The notes: generated from the sequence alone by a model not told the origin. A DNA stretch of 64,000 nucleotides from JAJDOD01 sp050299835 (GCA_050299835.1 JBNKWP010000001.1:248001-312000), one strand, 5' to 3'. Positions 8,825 to 16,936 are shown, counted from the first letter of the stretch. A program made the numbers and translations.

Positions 8825-8849
8825 GCGAGGCTTTTCTGAAAAGCCTCGC
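8825..8849 (-). terminator. Hairpin with T-run between deoC and ALDH16
   Basis: A perfect 11-bp palindrome (GCGAGGCTTTT arms, three-base CTG/CAG loop) is followed on the minus strand by CTTTTTAAAA. It has intrinsic-terminator form and lies 23 bases before the ALDH16 start, so it may be an attenuator within the deoC-ALDH16 unit. Confidence 0.7.
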
Positions 8850-8872
8850 GCAGAGTATTCTGAATACTCTGC
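8850..8872 (-). repeat. Second abutting perfect hairpin
   Basis: GCAGAGTATT and its exact complement are separated by the same CTG/CAG three-base loop as the neighbouring hairpin. The two hairpins touch with no spacer. It lies just after the deoC stop and has no T-run of its own. Confidence 0.7.
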
Positions 8873-8874
8873 GA

Positions 8875-9867
8875 TCATCCGACCGCATGCCTGTACCCGG
8901 CCGAATACCGCCCGGTGACGAAGTGTTCCAACTGCCGCTCGATATCGCCCAGAAGCGAGGACGCGCCGAAGCGGAAAAGATCGTTCTGCAACCACCGGTC
9001 GCCCAACTCGTCCTTGACCAGTGTAAGGTAGGTCACCGCATCCTTGGCCTTGGAGATCCCGCCCGCCGGTTTGTAGCCAACCCGATAGCCGGTCAGATCG
9101 TGGAACCCCCGGATCGCGCGCATCATCACCAGCGACACCGGCAGCGTGGCGTTGACGCTTTCCTTGCCGGTGGAGGTCTTGATGAAATCCGCGCCCGCCA
9201 TCATGCAGACCCAGCTTGCGCGGGCCACATTCCGAAGCGAGCCAAGCTCGCCGGTCGCAAGAATCGCCTTCACATGCGCCTCGCCGCAGGCCTCGCGGAA
9301 GGTCTTCATCTCGTCGTACAGCGCCTGCCAGTTGCCGGTCAGGGCGTGACGGCGGGAAATCACGATGTCGATCTCCTTGGCCCCGGCTTTCACGCTTTCG
9401 CCGATCTCGGCGACGCGAAGATGGAAGGGCGAGAGACCGGCGGGAAAGCCGGTGGAGACGGCGGCCACAGGGATGCCGGAACCCTTGAGGGCATCGACGG
9501 CGGTTTCCACCATGTCGTGATAGACACAGACAGCGCCGACAGTGAGGTCCGGCAGGCCCAGTTTTTCAAGAAGATCGGCGCGCACCGGCTGGCGGGCCTT
9601 GGCGCAAAGGCGGCGGACGCGGCCTTCGGTGTCGTCGCCCGCAAGCGTGGTCAGGTCGATCATGGTGATCGCGCGGGACAGCCAGGCGGCCTGGTATTCC
9701 TTCTTCACCGAGCGGCGGCCGGGCAGGGTCGCGGCGCGGCGCTCGATGGCGCTGGTGTTGGCCTGCAAGGCCCGGATCAGGTCGAGGTCGAGCGGCATGC
9801 CGGAATTGCGCGGTTCCTGGACCTGCGGCAACTGGGCGGTAGCGACTCTGGTGGCGGTATTTTCCAT
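8875..9867 (-). CDS. deoC: Deoxyribose-phosphate aldolase
   Basis: Class I aldolase cleaving 2-deoxyribose-5-phosphate into glyceraldehyde-3-phosphate and acetaldehyde. With the ATG at 9867 (MENTATRVATAQ) the protein has 330 residues, the long alphaproteobacterial form. Active-site lysines are visible in VKAILATGEL and GADFIKTSTGK, with DIVISRRHALTG upstream and GYKPAGGISKAKDA near the C-terminus. It starts 32 bases after the hydrolase-OsmC gene and precedes ALDH16, so the three probably form one transcript broken by the hairpins at 8825-8872. Confidence 0.95.
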   Translation of the reverse strand: MENTATRVATAQLPQVQEPRNSGMPLDLDLIRALQANTSAIERRAATLPGRRSVKKEYQAAWLSRAITMIDLTTLAGDDTEGRVRRLCAKARQPVRADLLEKLGLPDLTVGAVCVYHDMVETAVDALKGSGIPVAAVSTGFPAGLSPFHLRVAEIGESVKAGAKEIDIVISRRHALTGNWQALYDEMKTFREACGEAHVKAILATGELGSLRNVARASWVCMMAGADFIKTSTGKESVNATLPVSLVMMRAIRGFHDLTGYRVGYKPAGGISKAKDAVTYLTLVKDELGDRWLQNDLFRFGASSLLGDIERQLEHFVTGRYSAGYRHAVG

Positions 9868-9899
9868 GGGCCAGACGTTCGCACGGGCCGCGCCGCACT

Positions 9900-11114
9900 T
9901 CAATCCACGAGGATGGTTTCGACCTTCGCGCCTTTTTCCAGCGTTTTGTGGACCGGGCATTTGTCGGCGATTTCCATCAGCCGCTTGCGCTGGTCCGCGT
10001 CGAGGTCTCCTTCGAGCCGGACCTCCCGGCGGAAGCTGTCGATCCGCACTTCATTAGAGGTCTCGGCGTCCTGCGCGTGGACCTTGTCATGGCTGATATC
10101 GACCGAGACATGGGTCAGGGGCCAGCCCTTCCGGCGGGCATACATGCGGATGGTCATCGAGGTGCAGGCGCCGAGACCGGCTGAAAGGAAACCGTAGGGC
10201 GACATGCCCTGGTTGGTGCCTCCGTAGGCGCGGGGCTCGTCGGCCAGCGTGTGATGGAACGGGCCTGCGTTCACGTCCTGAAGGAAGCCGTCCGGGTCGG
10301 CTTCGCTGACGCGGATGATACCCTCCGGCGCACCGGGCGGTGGCGCGGGCGGGCGCAGGTCGAGATATCGTGTCGCCCAGGCGGAAATGACCTCGGCCGC
10401 GTATTCAGCGTCCTCGGCGCGAGTGATCAGGTGGTCGGCGTCATCCAGCGTGACAAAGCTCTTCGGGTGCTTCGCGGCGGTGAAGATACGGGTCGCGTTT
10501 TCCACGCCGACGGTGGCGTCGCGGGGGGCGTGCATGACAAGCAACGCCTTGTTCAGCTTCGCAATGGCGCCTTCGAGCGTGGCCCCTGAAACGTCCTCCA
10601 GGAAGCGTTTGCCGATGGTGAAGGGACGACCGGCGAGGTCGACTTCAGCCTCGCCTTCAATGCTGATCCGGTCGAGCGCGTCGCCGAAATTATGGGTGAC
10701 GTGCGCTGGGTCGAACGGTGCGCCGATCGTGACGACGGCACGGATGCTGTCGATGTCGCGGGCGGCCTTCAGAACCGCCGCACCGCCAAGGGAATGCCCA
10801 ATCATCAGGGTCGGGGCCATGTCACGGTCGGCGAGGTGATGCGCGGCGCGTGTGAGGTCTTCGACGTTGGAGGTGAAGGTGGTGTTGGCGAATTCGCCGC
10901 CGGAATGGCCAAGCCCGGTGAAGTCGAAGCGCAGGACGGCAATGCCCATTGTGGCAAGGCGGGCAGCGATGCGGCGGGCGGCGGTGATGTCCTTGCCGCA
11001 GGTAAAGCAGTGGGCAAAGAGGGCCGTGGCGAGATGCGGGCCTTCGGGCAGGTCGAGACGGCCCGCAAGATCGTCGCCCGCGTGGCCGGGGAAGGTAAAG
11101 CGTTCGGTGGGCAT
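9900..11114 (-). CDS. Alpha/beta hydrolase - OsmC fusion protein
   Basis: A 404-residue two-domain protein. The N-terminal domain (about 1-250) is an alpha/beta hydrolase with the nucleophile elbow GHSLGG near residue 104. The C-terminal domain (about 270-404) is OsmC-like, with the redox cysteines in GACTSMTIRMYA and CPVHKTLE, typical of thiol-dependent peroxide reduction. The start MPTERFTFPGH (11114) is the family-typical one; the upstream extension is non-coding in style. It is first in the minus-strand cluster with deoC. The physiological substrate is unknown. Confidence 0.9.
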   Translation of the reverse strand: MPTERFTFPGHAGDDLAGRLDLPEGPHLATALFAHCFTCGKDITAARRIAARLATMGIAVLRFDFTGLGHSGGEFANTTFTSNVEDLTRAAHHLADRDMAPTLMIGHSLGGAAVLKAARDIDSIRAVVTIGAPFDPAHVTHNFGDALDRISIEGEAEVDLAGRPFTIGKRFLEDVSGATLEGAIAKLNKALLVMHAPRDATVGVENATRIFTAAKHPKSFVTLDDADHLITRAEDAEYAAEVISAWATRYLDLRPPAPPPGAPEGIIRVSEADPDGFLQDVNAGPFHHTLADEPRAYGGTNQGMSPYGFLSAGLGACTSMTIRMYARRKGWPLTHVSVDISHDKVHAQDAETSNEVRIDSFRREVRLEGDLDADQRKRLMEIADKCPVHKTLEKGAKVETILVD

Positions 11115-11288
11115 GGCAGCTTGGATCCTTTCGCGCTCAAGATTGACGCGGATGCGTGGCGCGACAAGCCCTGTCACGGCAAGGTGACGCGGTGGGAGGT
11201 TAACGGAGCGACCGTGCGATGGCGACCTCATGCAACGGGTGCAAGGGGTTAATGCAGGAAAACAAGGCATTTGGGGGTAAAAACGGCA

Positions 11289-11344
11289 CGTCGGTAATGC
11301 GTCGGTATCACGTCGGTATTACGTCGGTGCCAACGTCGGTATTG
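11289..11344. repeat. Five-unit CGTCGGT tandem array, copy 1
   Basis: Five CGTCGGT-containing units begin at 11289, 11300, 11311, 11322 and 11334, i.e. spacings of 11, 11, 11 and 12 bases. The fourth unit reads CGTCGGTGCCAA. The same array with the same spacing recurs at 52478-52530. It lies between the hydrolase-OsmC start and the terminator hairpin of the SRPBCC gene. Confidence 0.85.
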
Positions 11345-11367
11345 CCGCCCGAAAAGCTCCGGGCGGC
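11344..11367 (-). terminator. Hairpin downstream of the SRPBCC gene
   Basis: An 8-bp stem GCCGCCCG / CGGGCGGC with an eight-base loop lies 31 bases beyond the stop of the minus-strand SRPBCC gene. No strong T-run follows it on the minus strand, so it may be a weak or Rho-assisted terminator. It directly abuts the CGTCGGT array. Confidence 0.55.
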
Positions 11368-11398
11368 AGCTTGCGTTAGGGAAGGTTAACGAAGTGTT

Positions 11399-11872
11399 TC
11401 AGCTTGCCTGAAGCGTTTTCGCATAGTCTTCGAGCTGCGTGACGACGGTGCCCCAGCCGTCGTAGAAGCCCATGTCTTCGTGCGCCTTCCGGTTCTCCGG
11501 CGAGCGGTGGCGCGCGGTCGCGGTGTAGGTGGTGCCGCCCTTGCCGTTGTCCTTGAGTTCGAGGATCGCGGTCATGAACGGGTCTGGATTTGGTTTCCAG
11601 CCTTCGGTGTAGGTGTCGGTGAAGACCAGTTTCTTGCCATCCACGATTTCGAGATAGACGCCGTTGTTCTCCATCTCGTTGCCGTCGACGTTGAAGGTGG
11701 TGTTAGAGCGGCCGCCGACGCGGAGGTCGATGTCGCAATGGGTGACGCTGTGCGGTTTGGGGACGAAGAAATGCGGAATGTGTTCGGGCGAGGTCCAGCA
11801 TTCCCAGACAAGCGCACGGGGCACATCGAGTTCACGGGTGAAGGTCAGGTCGGTTTCGGGGTCGAGCTTCAT
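11399..11872 (-). CDS. SRPBCC (AHSA1-like) domain protein
   Basis: A 157-residue START/SRPBCC-fold protein of the AHSA1 (Aha1 C-terminal homology) group, with the typical opening LTFTRELDVPRALVWECWTSPEHIPHFF and the closing segment GWGTVVTQLEDYAKTL. Such proteins bind hydrophobic ligands in a cavity; the specific ligand is not known. Its start overlaps the ArsR-type gene by four bases (ATGA). ArsR-SRPBCC pairs are a common bacterial arrangement in which the repressor controls the pair. Confidence 0.85.
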   Translation of the reverse strand: MKLDPETDLTFTRELDVPRALVWECWTSPEHIPHFFVPKPHSVTHCDIDLRVGGRSNTTFNVDGNEMENNGVYLEIVDGKKLVFTDTYTEGWKPNPDPFMTAILELKDNGKGGTTYTATARHRSPENRKAHEDMGFYDGWGTVVTQLEDYAKTLQAS

Positions 11873-12210
11873 TTGTTTCGGTCCTTCATCAGCTTGGTGA
11901 CGTAATCGTCAAAGCGGTCGAGGCGGCCTTCCCAGACGGCGCTTTGTTCGCTCAGCCAGTCGCGGGCGGGTGTGAAGGCGTCGGGGGTCAGTTGGCAGAT
12001 GCGGGTGCGGCCCTGTTTTTCGGAGGAAATCAGCCCTGCGTCTTCTAGTTTTCTCAGGTGCCCCATGAAAGATGGCAGGGCCATGTCATGGGGCGCGGCC
12101 AGTTCGCTGACGCTGGCCTTGCCGCGCGCAAGCCGTTGCAGGATCTGCCGCCGCGTCGGATCACCGAGCGCGGTAAAACAGGTATCGAGTGATGGATCAT
12201 ACTTAGCCAT
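11869..12210 (-). CDS. ArsR/SmtB-type winged-helix repressor
   Basis: A 113-residue winged-helix regulator with CFTALGDPTRRQILQRLARGKASVSELA followed by the recognition region HDMALPSFMGHLRKLEDAGLI. No metal-binding cysteine motif (ELCVCD type) is visible, so it is unlikely to be a metal sensor and fits the subgroup paired with SRPBCC proteins. The start at 12210 (MAKYDPSL) lies inside a palindrome, and a second copy sits 50 bases upstream, suggesting autorepression. Confidence 0.88.
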   Translation of the reverse strand: MAKYDPSLDTCFTALGDPTRRQILQRLARGKASVSELAAPHDMALPSFMGHLRKLEDAGLISSEKQGRTRICQLTPDAFTPARDWLSEQSAVWEGRLDRFDDYVTKLMKDRNK

Positions 12211-12220
12211 AAGCCTAAGT
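12201..12220. promoter_or_regulatory. Proximal palindromic operator of the ArsR-type gene
   Basis: The 20-bp sequence ACTTAGCCATAAGCCTAAGT has dyad arms ACTTAG/CTAAGT and overlaps the repressor start codon at 12208-12210. It shares half-sites with the palindrome at 12251-12270. Confidence 0.6.
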
Positions 12221-12250
12221 AACAGGGGCACCGCAATGCCGCAAGAAGAA

Positions 12251-12270
12251 ACTTAGGCGTGTGCCTAACT
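12251..12270. promoter_or_regulatory. Distal palindromic operator of the ArsR-type gene
   Basis: The 20-bp sequence ACTTAGGCGTGTGCCTAACT has arms TTAGGC/GCCTAA around GTGT. Its start is exactly 50 bp from the proximal site, close to five helical turns, so two repressor dimers could bind the same face. Confidence 0.6.
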
Positions 12271-12322
12271 AATTTTTGTCCTGTCCCGAATTCTGCAATC
12301 GGCCAAGGTTGAAGGCGTCAGG

Positions 12323-13039
12323 TCAGTTCCGCGCCGCCAGCCAATCGTCAAGTTCGCGCTGCGCCGCATCCAGCATTTCGACATTGAGCGTGCGCGTGAC
12401 CAGCGCGCGGTTCAAAGCCCGCACGCGTTTGTTCAGCGTCGGTCCGTCCTTGGCCTCCGGGGCAACACCGAGTTTGTCGTAAAGTGCCAGCAGCCGGTTT
12501 TGCACCGTGCGCAGCGACATGCCCCGGCGTTCGGCGATCAGCTTGTCCTGAAGGCCCAGCGCAAGATCGACCAGCACGGCATATTCGCTGTCGTCGAGAC
12601 CCGAGCGCGGCGCGGTGCCATGCCTTTGCAGCCTGTGGATCTCGCGATCGACCACGATCTGGCCTTCGACAAGTACCGACCGAAGCGCCAGTTTGAGACG
12701 GTCGCGCGAAGCGGTCTTCAACACATAGCCATAGGCGCTGTCTTCGGGCACGATCTGGGCGATGCCGCGCAGATAGGCCTCGTCGGCGTAGTTCGACCAG
12801 AAGAGAATGCGGCTTTGCGGGCGCTCTGCCCAGATGGTCCGGGCGGCCTCGATGCCGTTGCGGTGGCCCATCTGCAAGTCCATTACGATGGCCTCGATCC
12901 CGCCCTGCCGCGCTTCCTCTTCCCCTGTTACGCCGTTGGCGGCCTGGAAGATCTCCGTGACCTCCGGCAGCGCCTCGGCAAGGGCGTCCTGGATATAGGA
13001 GCGGTGGAACTGGTCGTCCTCGACGATGAGGGCTTTCAT
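12323..13039 (-). CDS. Response regulator, receiver plus LuxR/NarL-type HTH
   Basis: A 238-residue regulator. The receiver domain has the acidic pair EDD (residues 7-9), phospho-acceptor Asp54 in IVMDLQMG and the conserved Lys in YVLKTA near 109. The C-terminal part (about 150-215) is an HTH of NarL/LuxR style (LIAERRGMSLRTVQNRLLALYDKLGV), with a further helical tail. It overlaps the histidine kinase gene by four bases, so the two are a cognate pair. The divergent sugar ABC transporter is the likely target. Confidence 0.88.
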   Translation of the reverse strand: MKALIVEDDQFHRSYIQDALAEALPEVTEIFQAANGVTGEEEARQGGIEAIVMDLQMGHRNGIEAARTIWAERPQSRILFWSNYADEAYLRGIAQIVPEDSAYGYVLKTASRDRLKLALRSVLVEGQIVVDREIHRLQRHGTAPRSGLDDSEYAVLVDLALGLQDKLIAERRGMSLRTVQNRLLALYDKLGVAPEAKDGPTLNKRVRALNRALVTRTLNVEMLDAAQRELDDWLAARN

Positions 13040-14214
13040 GCCTGATTCCCCAGCATGACCCGGATGGTGCAGCCGTTGTCGTCCAGAATGTCGAGTTCGG
13101 CAGAGATCAACTGTGCCCGCGTCCGCATATGCGCAAGCCCGGAGCTGCGTTCGGTGTTCGGCGGCAATCCCTTTCCGTCGTCACGGATGGTCAGGTTCAG
13201 ACCGCTTTCCCCCATCGGTTCGATCCGGACTTCTATCCGGCGGGCACCGGAATGGCGGGCCGCATTGTTGACCGCCTCCTGCGCGATGCGGAACAGCGCG
13301 GTGCGCACCGTGGGGTCCAGGCGGTCGGTGGCACCGGCGGTTTCGTCGATCACCTCGATCTGCACCGGATTGGCACCCACCGCGCGTTCAAGATGCACGC
13401 GCACCGCGTGTTCGAAGCCGAAAAGATCGAGCAGGGTCGGCACGGCGGTGTCGATGATGTGCCGCAGGTCGCCGATGATCCGGCCGATCTGATGGCCAAG
13501 GGCGTCGCGGTCGGCCTGGCCATCGGTTTCGACCTCGCGCAGAAGCCGTGTCAGATCGGCCAATGTCTGGTCGTGCAGGTCCATGCCGATGCGCTGGCGT
13601 TCCTGCTCCAGCGTCTGGGTCAGATCCAGCGCGCCGCGCCTCAGCCCTTCCTCGCGGGCCTGCGCCTGTTCGCCCATCTGCGCCGCCTGCCTGGCGCGTT
13701 CCGCGGTGTGGAGCGCGTGGAAATAGGGCGACAGGGCGTCGGCGACATGCTGGGCGGTTTGCACGGTCGTCAGGTCGTAAAGGCCGGACGTGGAATGGGA
13801 GATGTTCAGCGTGCCGATGACATGGCCCATGACTTTCATCTGCACATGCACGCGGGACCGCAGGTTGTGGTTGAAGATCGGTTCCGAACAGGCACCTTCA
13901 AAGGTCTGGCGGGGGTCGGTCATCGCGTCTTCGCACAGCATGAAATCGCACTCACCGTTCAGCAGATCCCGGATCGGCGAAAATTTCAGCCGGGTGCGCG
14001 TGCGCGACCAGCGGGTGCGGATGCCGACCTCATAACTGGAAAGCCAGCCCGGCCGGTCGATCAGGCAAAGATCGGCATGGGTGAAGGGAATGACCTCGAC
14101 AATTTCGTCGGCCACGGCCTGAAGCGCGGAGGCAATATCCGTGCGCTCGGCCAGATGTGCCGAAATCCGCATGAAGGCGTCTCCCGTTGCCGGGGCCGCA
14201 AGGGCGTTTGCCAT
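13036..14214 (-). CDS. NarX/DesK-type histidine kinase with GAF sensor
   Basis: A 392-residue soluble sensor kinase. An N-terminal GAF-like domain spans about residues 15-175. The HisKA_3 box RIGMDLHDQTLADLTRL has the phospho-accepting His near 234, and the HATPase has FRIAQEAVNNAARHSG and IRDDGKGL. No transmembrane segment is visible, so it should sense an internal signal. The start at 14214 (MANALAAP) is preceded by GGGAGGAGAAC. It is divergent from the sugar ABC operon across a 214-base region rich in CGCAA motifs. Confidence 0.88.
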   Translation of the reverse strand: MANALAAPATGDAFMRISAHLAERTDIASALQAVADEIVEVIPFTHADLCLIDRPGWLSSYEVGIRTRWSRTRTRLKFSPIRDLLNGECDFMLCEDAMTDPRQTFEGACSEPIFNHNLRSRVHVQMKVMGHVIGTLNISHSTSGLYDLTTVQTAQHVADALSPYFHALHTAERARQAAQMGEQAQAREEGLRRGALDLTQTLEQERQRIGMDLHDQTLADLTRLLREVETDGQADRDALGHQIGRIIGDLRHIIDTAVPTLLDLFGFEHAVRVHLERAVGANPVQIEVIDETAGATDRLDPTVRTALFRIAQEAVNNAARHSGARRIEVRIEPMGESGLNLTIRDDGKGLPPNTERSSGLAHMRTRAQLISAELDILDDNGCTIRVMLGNQA

Positions 14215-14240
14215 GTTCTCCTCCCGTCGCGCGATGCGCG

Positions 14241-14306
14241 TTCCCGCAAGTTTCGCAAGCAATTGCGCGAAAGGAAACACCGCAAGCCGCAATTCACTTG
14301 CGGGAA
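14241..14306. promoter_or_regulatory. Inverted repeat and CGCAA cluster in the divergent control region
   Basis: A perfect 11-bp inverted repeat, TTCCCGCAAGT (14241-14251) and ACTTGCGGGAA (14296-14306), encloses further CGCAA or TTGCG motifs at about 14254, 14264, 14280 and 14287. It lies between the kinase start (14214) and the binding-protein start (14429). I propose response-regulator binding sites controlling both directions. Confidence 0.55.
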
Positions 14307-14428
14307 CCCGCAACAGCTCTGCGGTCGGCTCCCTTTACAGCGGCATTGCCGGGACGCATCATCGGCTTATCTGTGCCCGTTCCGGGCCGGGACAAAGCGC
14401 AGGATCACTGCGCGAGAGGGAGGAAACT

Positions 14429-15451
14429 ATGAAGATTTCGAAGATGCTGCTTGGCGCGGCAAGTCTTGCCTTGGTCGCTGGACTGGCCCCGGTCATGTCT
14501 CATGCGGACACCTCGGACAAGCGGATCGCGCTGTCCAACAACTATGCCGGCAACTCATGGCGGCAGGCGATGCTGTCGACCTGGGAAGAAGTCGGAGCCC
14601 AGGCCGTTGCCGATGGCGTGATTGCGGCGGCGGATGCTTATACCACGTCGGAGAATCAGGCGACGGAACAGGCCGCGCAGATCCAGAACATGATCCTGCA
14701 GGGCTATGACGCCATCGTGCTGAACGCCGCCTCGCCCACCGCGCTGAACGGTGCGGTGAAGGAAGCCTGCGATGCGGGTGTGATCGTCGTCAGCTTCGAC
14801 GGCATTGTGACCGAGCCCTGCGCCTGGCGGATCGCGGTCGACTTCGCGGCGATGGGCAAGGAAGAGGTGGATTACCTCGCCACGCGGATTCCGGACGGCG
14901 GCAATCTGCTGGAGATTCGCGGTCTGGCGGGGGTTTTCGTCGATGACGAGATCTCCAAGGGTATCCACGAAGGGGTGGCCGAACACAGCCAGTTCGAGAT
15001 CGTCGGATCGGTGCATGGCGACTGGGCGCAGGACGTGGCGCAGAAGGCCGTGGCCGGAATCCTGCCGTCGCTGCCCGAAGTGGTTGGCGTCGTCACCCAG
15101 GGCGGTGACGGGTATGGCGCGGCGCAGGCCTTCAAGGCTGCCGGTCGCGACACGCCGCTTATCGTGCTGGGCAACCGTCAGGACGAGATGAAGTGGTGGG
15201 CCGAACAGCGCGATGCCAACGGCTATGAAACCATGTCGCTGTCGATTGCGCCGGGTGTTGCCTCGCTCGCGCTCTTCGTCGCGCAGCAAATCCTGGACGG
15301 CGCGGACGTGCCGCAGGATCTGACGGTGCCGTTCCTGAAGATCACCCAGGATACGCTGGACGAGGCACTGGCCACCACACCGGAAGGTTCCGTCGCCAAC
15401 GTGACCTATACGCTGGAAGATGCGAAACAGGTCATTGCAGACGCGATGTGA
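14429..15451 (+). CDS. Periplasmic sugar-binding protein of an ABC transporter
   Basis: A 340-residue type I periplasmic binding protein (RbsB-like). The ATG at 14429 follows GAGGGAGGAAACT; the signal peptide ends at SHA before DTSDKR. Family features include RIALSNNYAGNSWRQ, QIQNMILQGYDAIVLNAASP and VVSFDGIVTEPCAW. It is first in an operon with an ATPase, two permeases and an SMP-30 lactonase, which indicates uptake of a sugar or sugar acid; the actual ligand cannot be read from the sequence. A hairpin just downstream probably raises its transcript level over the transporter genes. Confidence 0.9.
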   Translation: MKISKMLLGAASLALVAGLAPVMSHADTSDKRIALSNNYAGNSWRQAMLSTWEEVGAQAVADGVIAAADAYTTSENQATEQAAQIQNMILQGYDAIVLNAASPTALNGAVKEACDAGVIVVSFDGIVTEPCAWRIAVDFAAMGKEEVDYLATRIPDGGNLLEIRGLAGVFVDDEISKGIHEGVAEHSQFEIVGSVHGDWAQDVAQKAVAGILPSLPEVVGVVTQGGDGYGAAQAFKAAGRDTPLIVLGNRQDEMKWWAEQRDANGYETMSLSIAPGVASLALFVAQQILDGADVPQDLTVPFLKITQDTLDEALATTPEGSVANVTYTLEDAKQVIADAM

Positions 15452-15460
15452 TGCAAGGCC

Positions 15461-15482
15461 GGGCCGCCCTCCGGGGCGGCCC
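15461..15482 (+). terminator. Hairpin between binding protein and ATPase genes
   Basis: A 9-bp stem GGGCCGCCC / GGGCGGCCC with a TCCG loop is followed by GATTTCAGATTTCT. In ABC operons such hairpins act as partial terminators or stabilise the upstream mRNA; either suits higher expression of the binding protein. Confidence 0.65.
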
Positions 15483-15511
15483 GATTTCAGATTTCTCCGA
15501 ATGGAGCCCTC

Positions 15512-16936
15512 ATGAACACGCATGAGAGTGCCCCGCTCGTGACGCTGACCGAGGCTGCGAAGCATTTCGGCCCGGTCCGCGCTCTCGACGGGGTAAGCCT
15601 GTCGGTAGCCCCCGGCGATTGCATCGGGCTTGTCGGTCACAACGGGGCCGGCAAATCGACGCTGGTGAACCTGATCAACGGCACCTTCGCGCCGTCTTCG
15701 GGCGAGATCGCGTTCTCGCGGGGAGGCTCGGCGCTTGAGGCCGGGGTGCGGTCGGTGTTCCAGGAGCTCTCGCTTTGCCCGAACCTGACGGTGGCGGAGA
15801 ATCTGCGGATTTCTCATGCCAGTTTGAAAGGGCCGAACTGGCGGAAACAGGCACGGGTGGAGATCGGGGAAAGCCTCGACATGATCTTTCCCGGTCACGG
15901 AATTGGGGCCGATGACGTGGTGGACACGCTGTCCATCGCGGAACGCCAGATGGTGGAGATTGCCATCGGGTTTGCACCGCGTGGCACGGAAGCGCGGATG
16001 GTGATTCTTGACGAACCGACATCTTCGCTGGATGCGGGGATCGCGGAGCAACTTCTTTCCCACGTTCGGCGTTTCTGCACCGAGGGCGGTGCGGTGATCT
16101 TCATTTCCCACATGCTGGGCGAAGTGTTCGAGGTCGCCAGTCGCATTGTCGTTCTGAAGGACGGCAAGACGGTGGCCGAACGTCCAACTTCAGAATTCAC
16201 CCGGCAGGGGCTGGTCGATGCGATGGGCCATGTGGCGACTGAGGAAGCGGAGGCCGCAACTGCGGATCGCGCGTTCGGTGAAGACGTCATCCGGACCGAT
16301 CAGGGGTTGGCCGCGCGGAAGGGCGAGATCGTCGGGCTCTCCGGTCTGGCCGGGCACGGGCAGGCGGCGGCCTTGGCGAAACTCTTCCTGTCGCGCTCGT
16401 CGTCCTGGCAGTCCCGCAAATCGCCGGAGGTGGTCTTTGTGGCGGGCGACAGAACGCGGGACGGGATTCTGCCGCTTTGGTCGATTCTGCGCAATGTCTC
16501 GGTTTCGGTCCTGCAACAAGGCGCGAAATGGGGACTGGTGGATCGCGGTCGCGAAGCCGAGATCGCTGCCGACTGGAAAACCCGGATCGGCATCCGCACC
16601 GATGACGTGACCAATCCCATCCTGTCGCTGTCAGGCGGCAACCAGCAGAAGGTGCTCTTTGCCCGCGCGCTTGCCTCGCCCGCCCCGGTGGTCATCATGG
16701 ACGACCCGATGCGCGGCGTGGATGTGGGCACCAAGCAGGATGTCTATGCGATGATCCGGGCGGAGGCGGCAAAGGGCCGGACGTTTCTCTGGTACTCGAC
16801 GGAGACCGAAGAGGTCTGCCAGTGCGACCGCGTTTTCGTCTTCCGCAATCACGAGATCAGCGCGGAACTGACCGGCGCGGACATTACCGAGGAGAAGATC
16901 CTGGAAGCCTCTTTCGAGATGCAGGAGGCGTCATGA
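15512..16936 (+). CDS. Sugar ABC transporter ATP-binding protein (RbsA-like)
   Basis: A 474-residue tandem-NBD ATPase of the ribose/monosaccharide transporter type. NBD1 has Walker A GHNGAGKST (about residue 43), a variant signature LSIAERQ and Walker B MVILDEPTSSLD. NBD2 lacks a Walker A (GLAGHGQ instead), keeps LSGGNQQKV, and has DDP rather than DEP at Walker B. Degenerate second sites are usual in this family, so NBD1 is probably the main catalytic site. It is slightly shorter than the roughly 500-residue norm. The stop overlaps the next permease (ATGA). Confidence 0.9.
   Translation: MNTHESAPLVTLTEAAKHFGPVRALDGVSLSVAPGDCIGLVGHNGAGKSTLVNLINGTFAPSSGEIAFSRGGSALEAGVRSVFQELSLCPNLTVAENLRISHASLKGPNWRKQARVEIGESLDMIFPGHGIGADDVVDTLSIAERQMVEIAIGFAPRGTEARMVILDEPTSSLDAGIAEQLLSHVRRFCTEGGAVIFISHMLGEVFEVASRIVVLKDGKTVAERPTSEFTRQGLVDAMGHVATEEAEAATADRAFGEDVIRTDQGLAARKGEIVGLSGLAGHGQAAALAKLFLSRSSSWQSRKSPEVVFVAGDRTRDGILPLWSILRNVSVSVLQQGAKWGLVDRGREAEIAADWKTRIGIRTDDVTNPILSLSGGNQQKVLFARALASPAPVVIMDDPMRGVDVGTKQDVYAMIRAEAAKGRTFLWYSTETEEVCQCDRVFVFRNHEISAELTGADITEEKILEASFEMQEAS

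Noticed and set aside
11289..11344. CRISPR array
   Set aside because: Repeat units are only 7-8 bases with 3-4-base spacers, there are no cas genes, and the two sites have the same spacers. This is a short tandem array.
13129..14709. 526-codon plus-strand ORF opposite the histidine kinase
   Set aside because: The kinase on the minus strand has clear GAF, H-box and ATPase motifs; the plus-strand product is low-complexity and runs into the binding-protein gene in the wrong frame.
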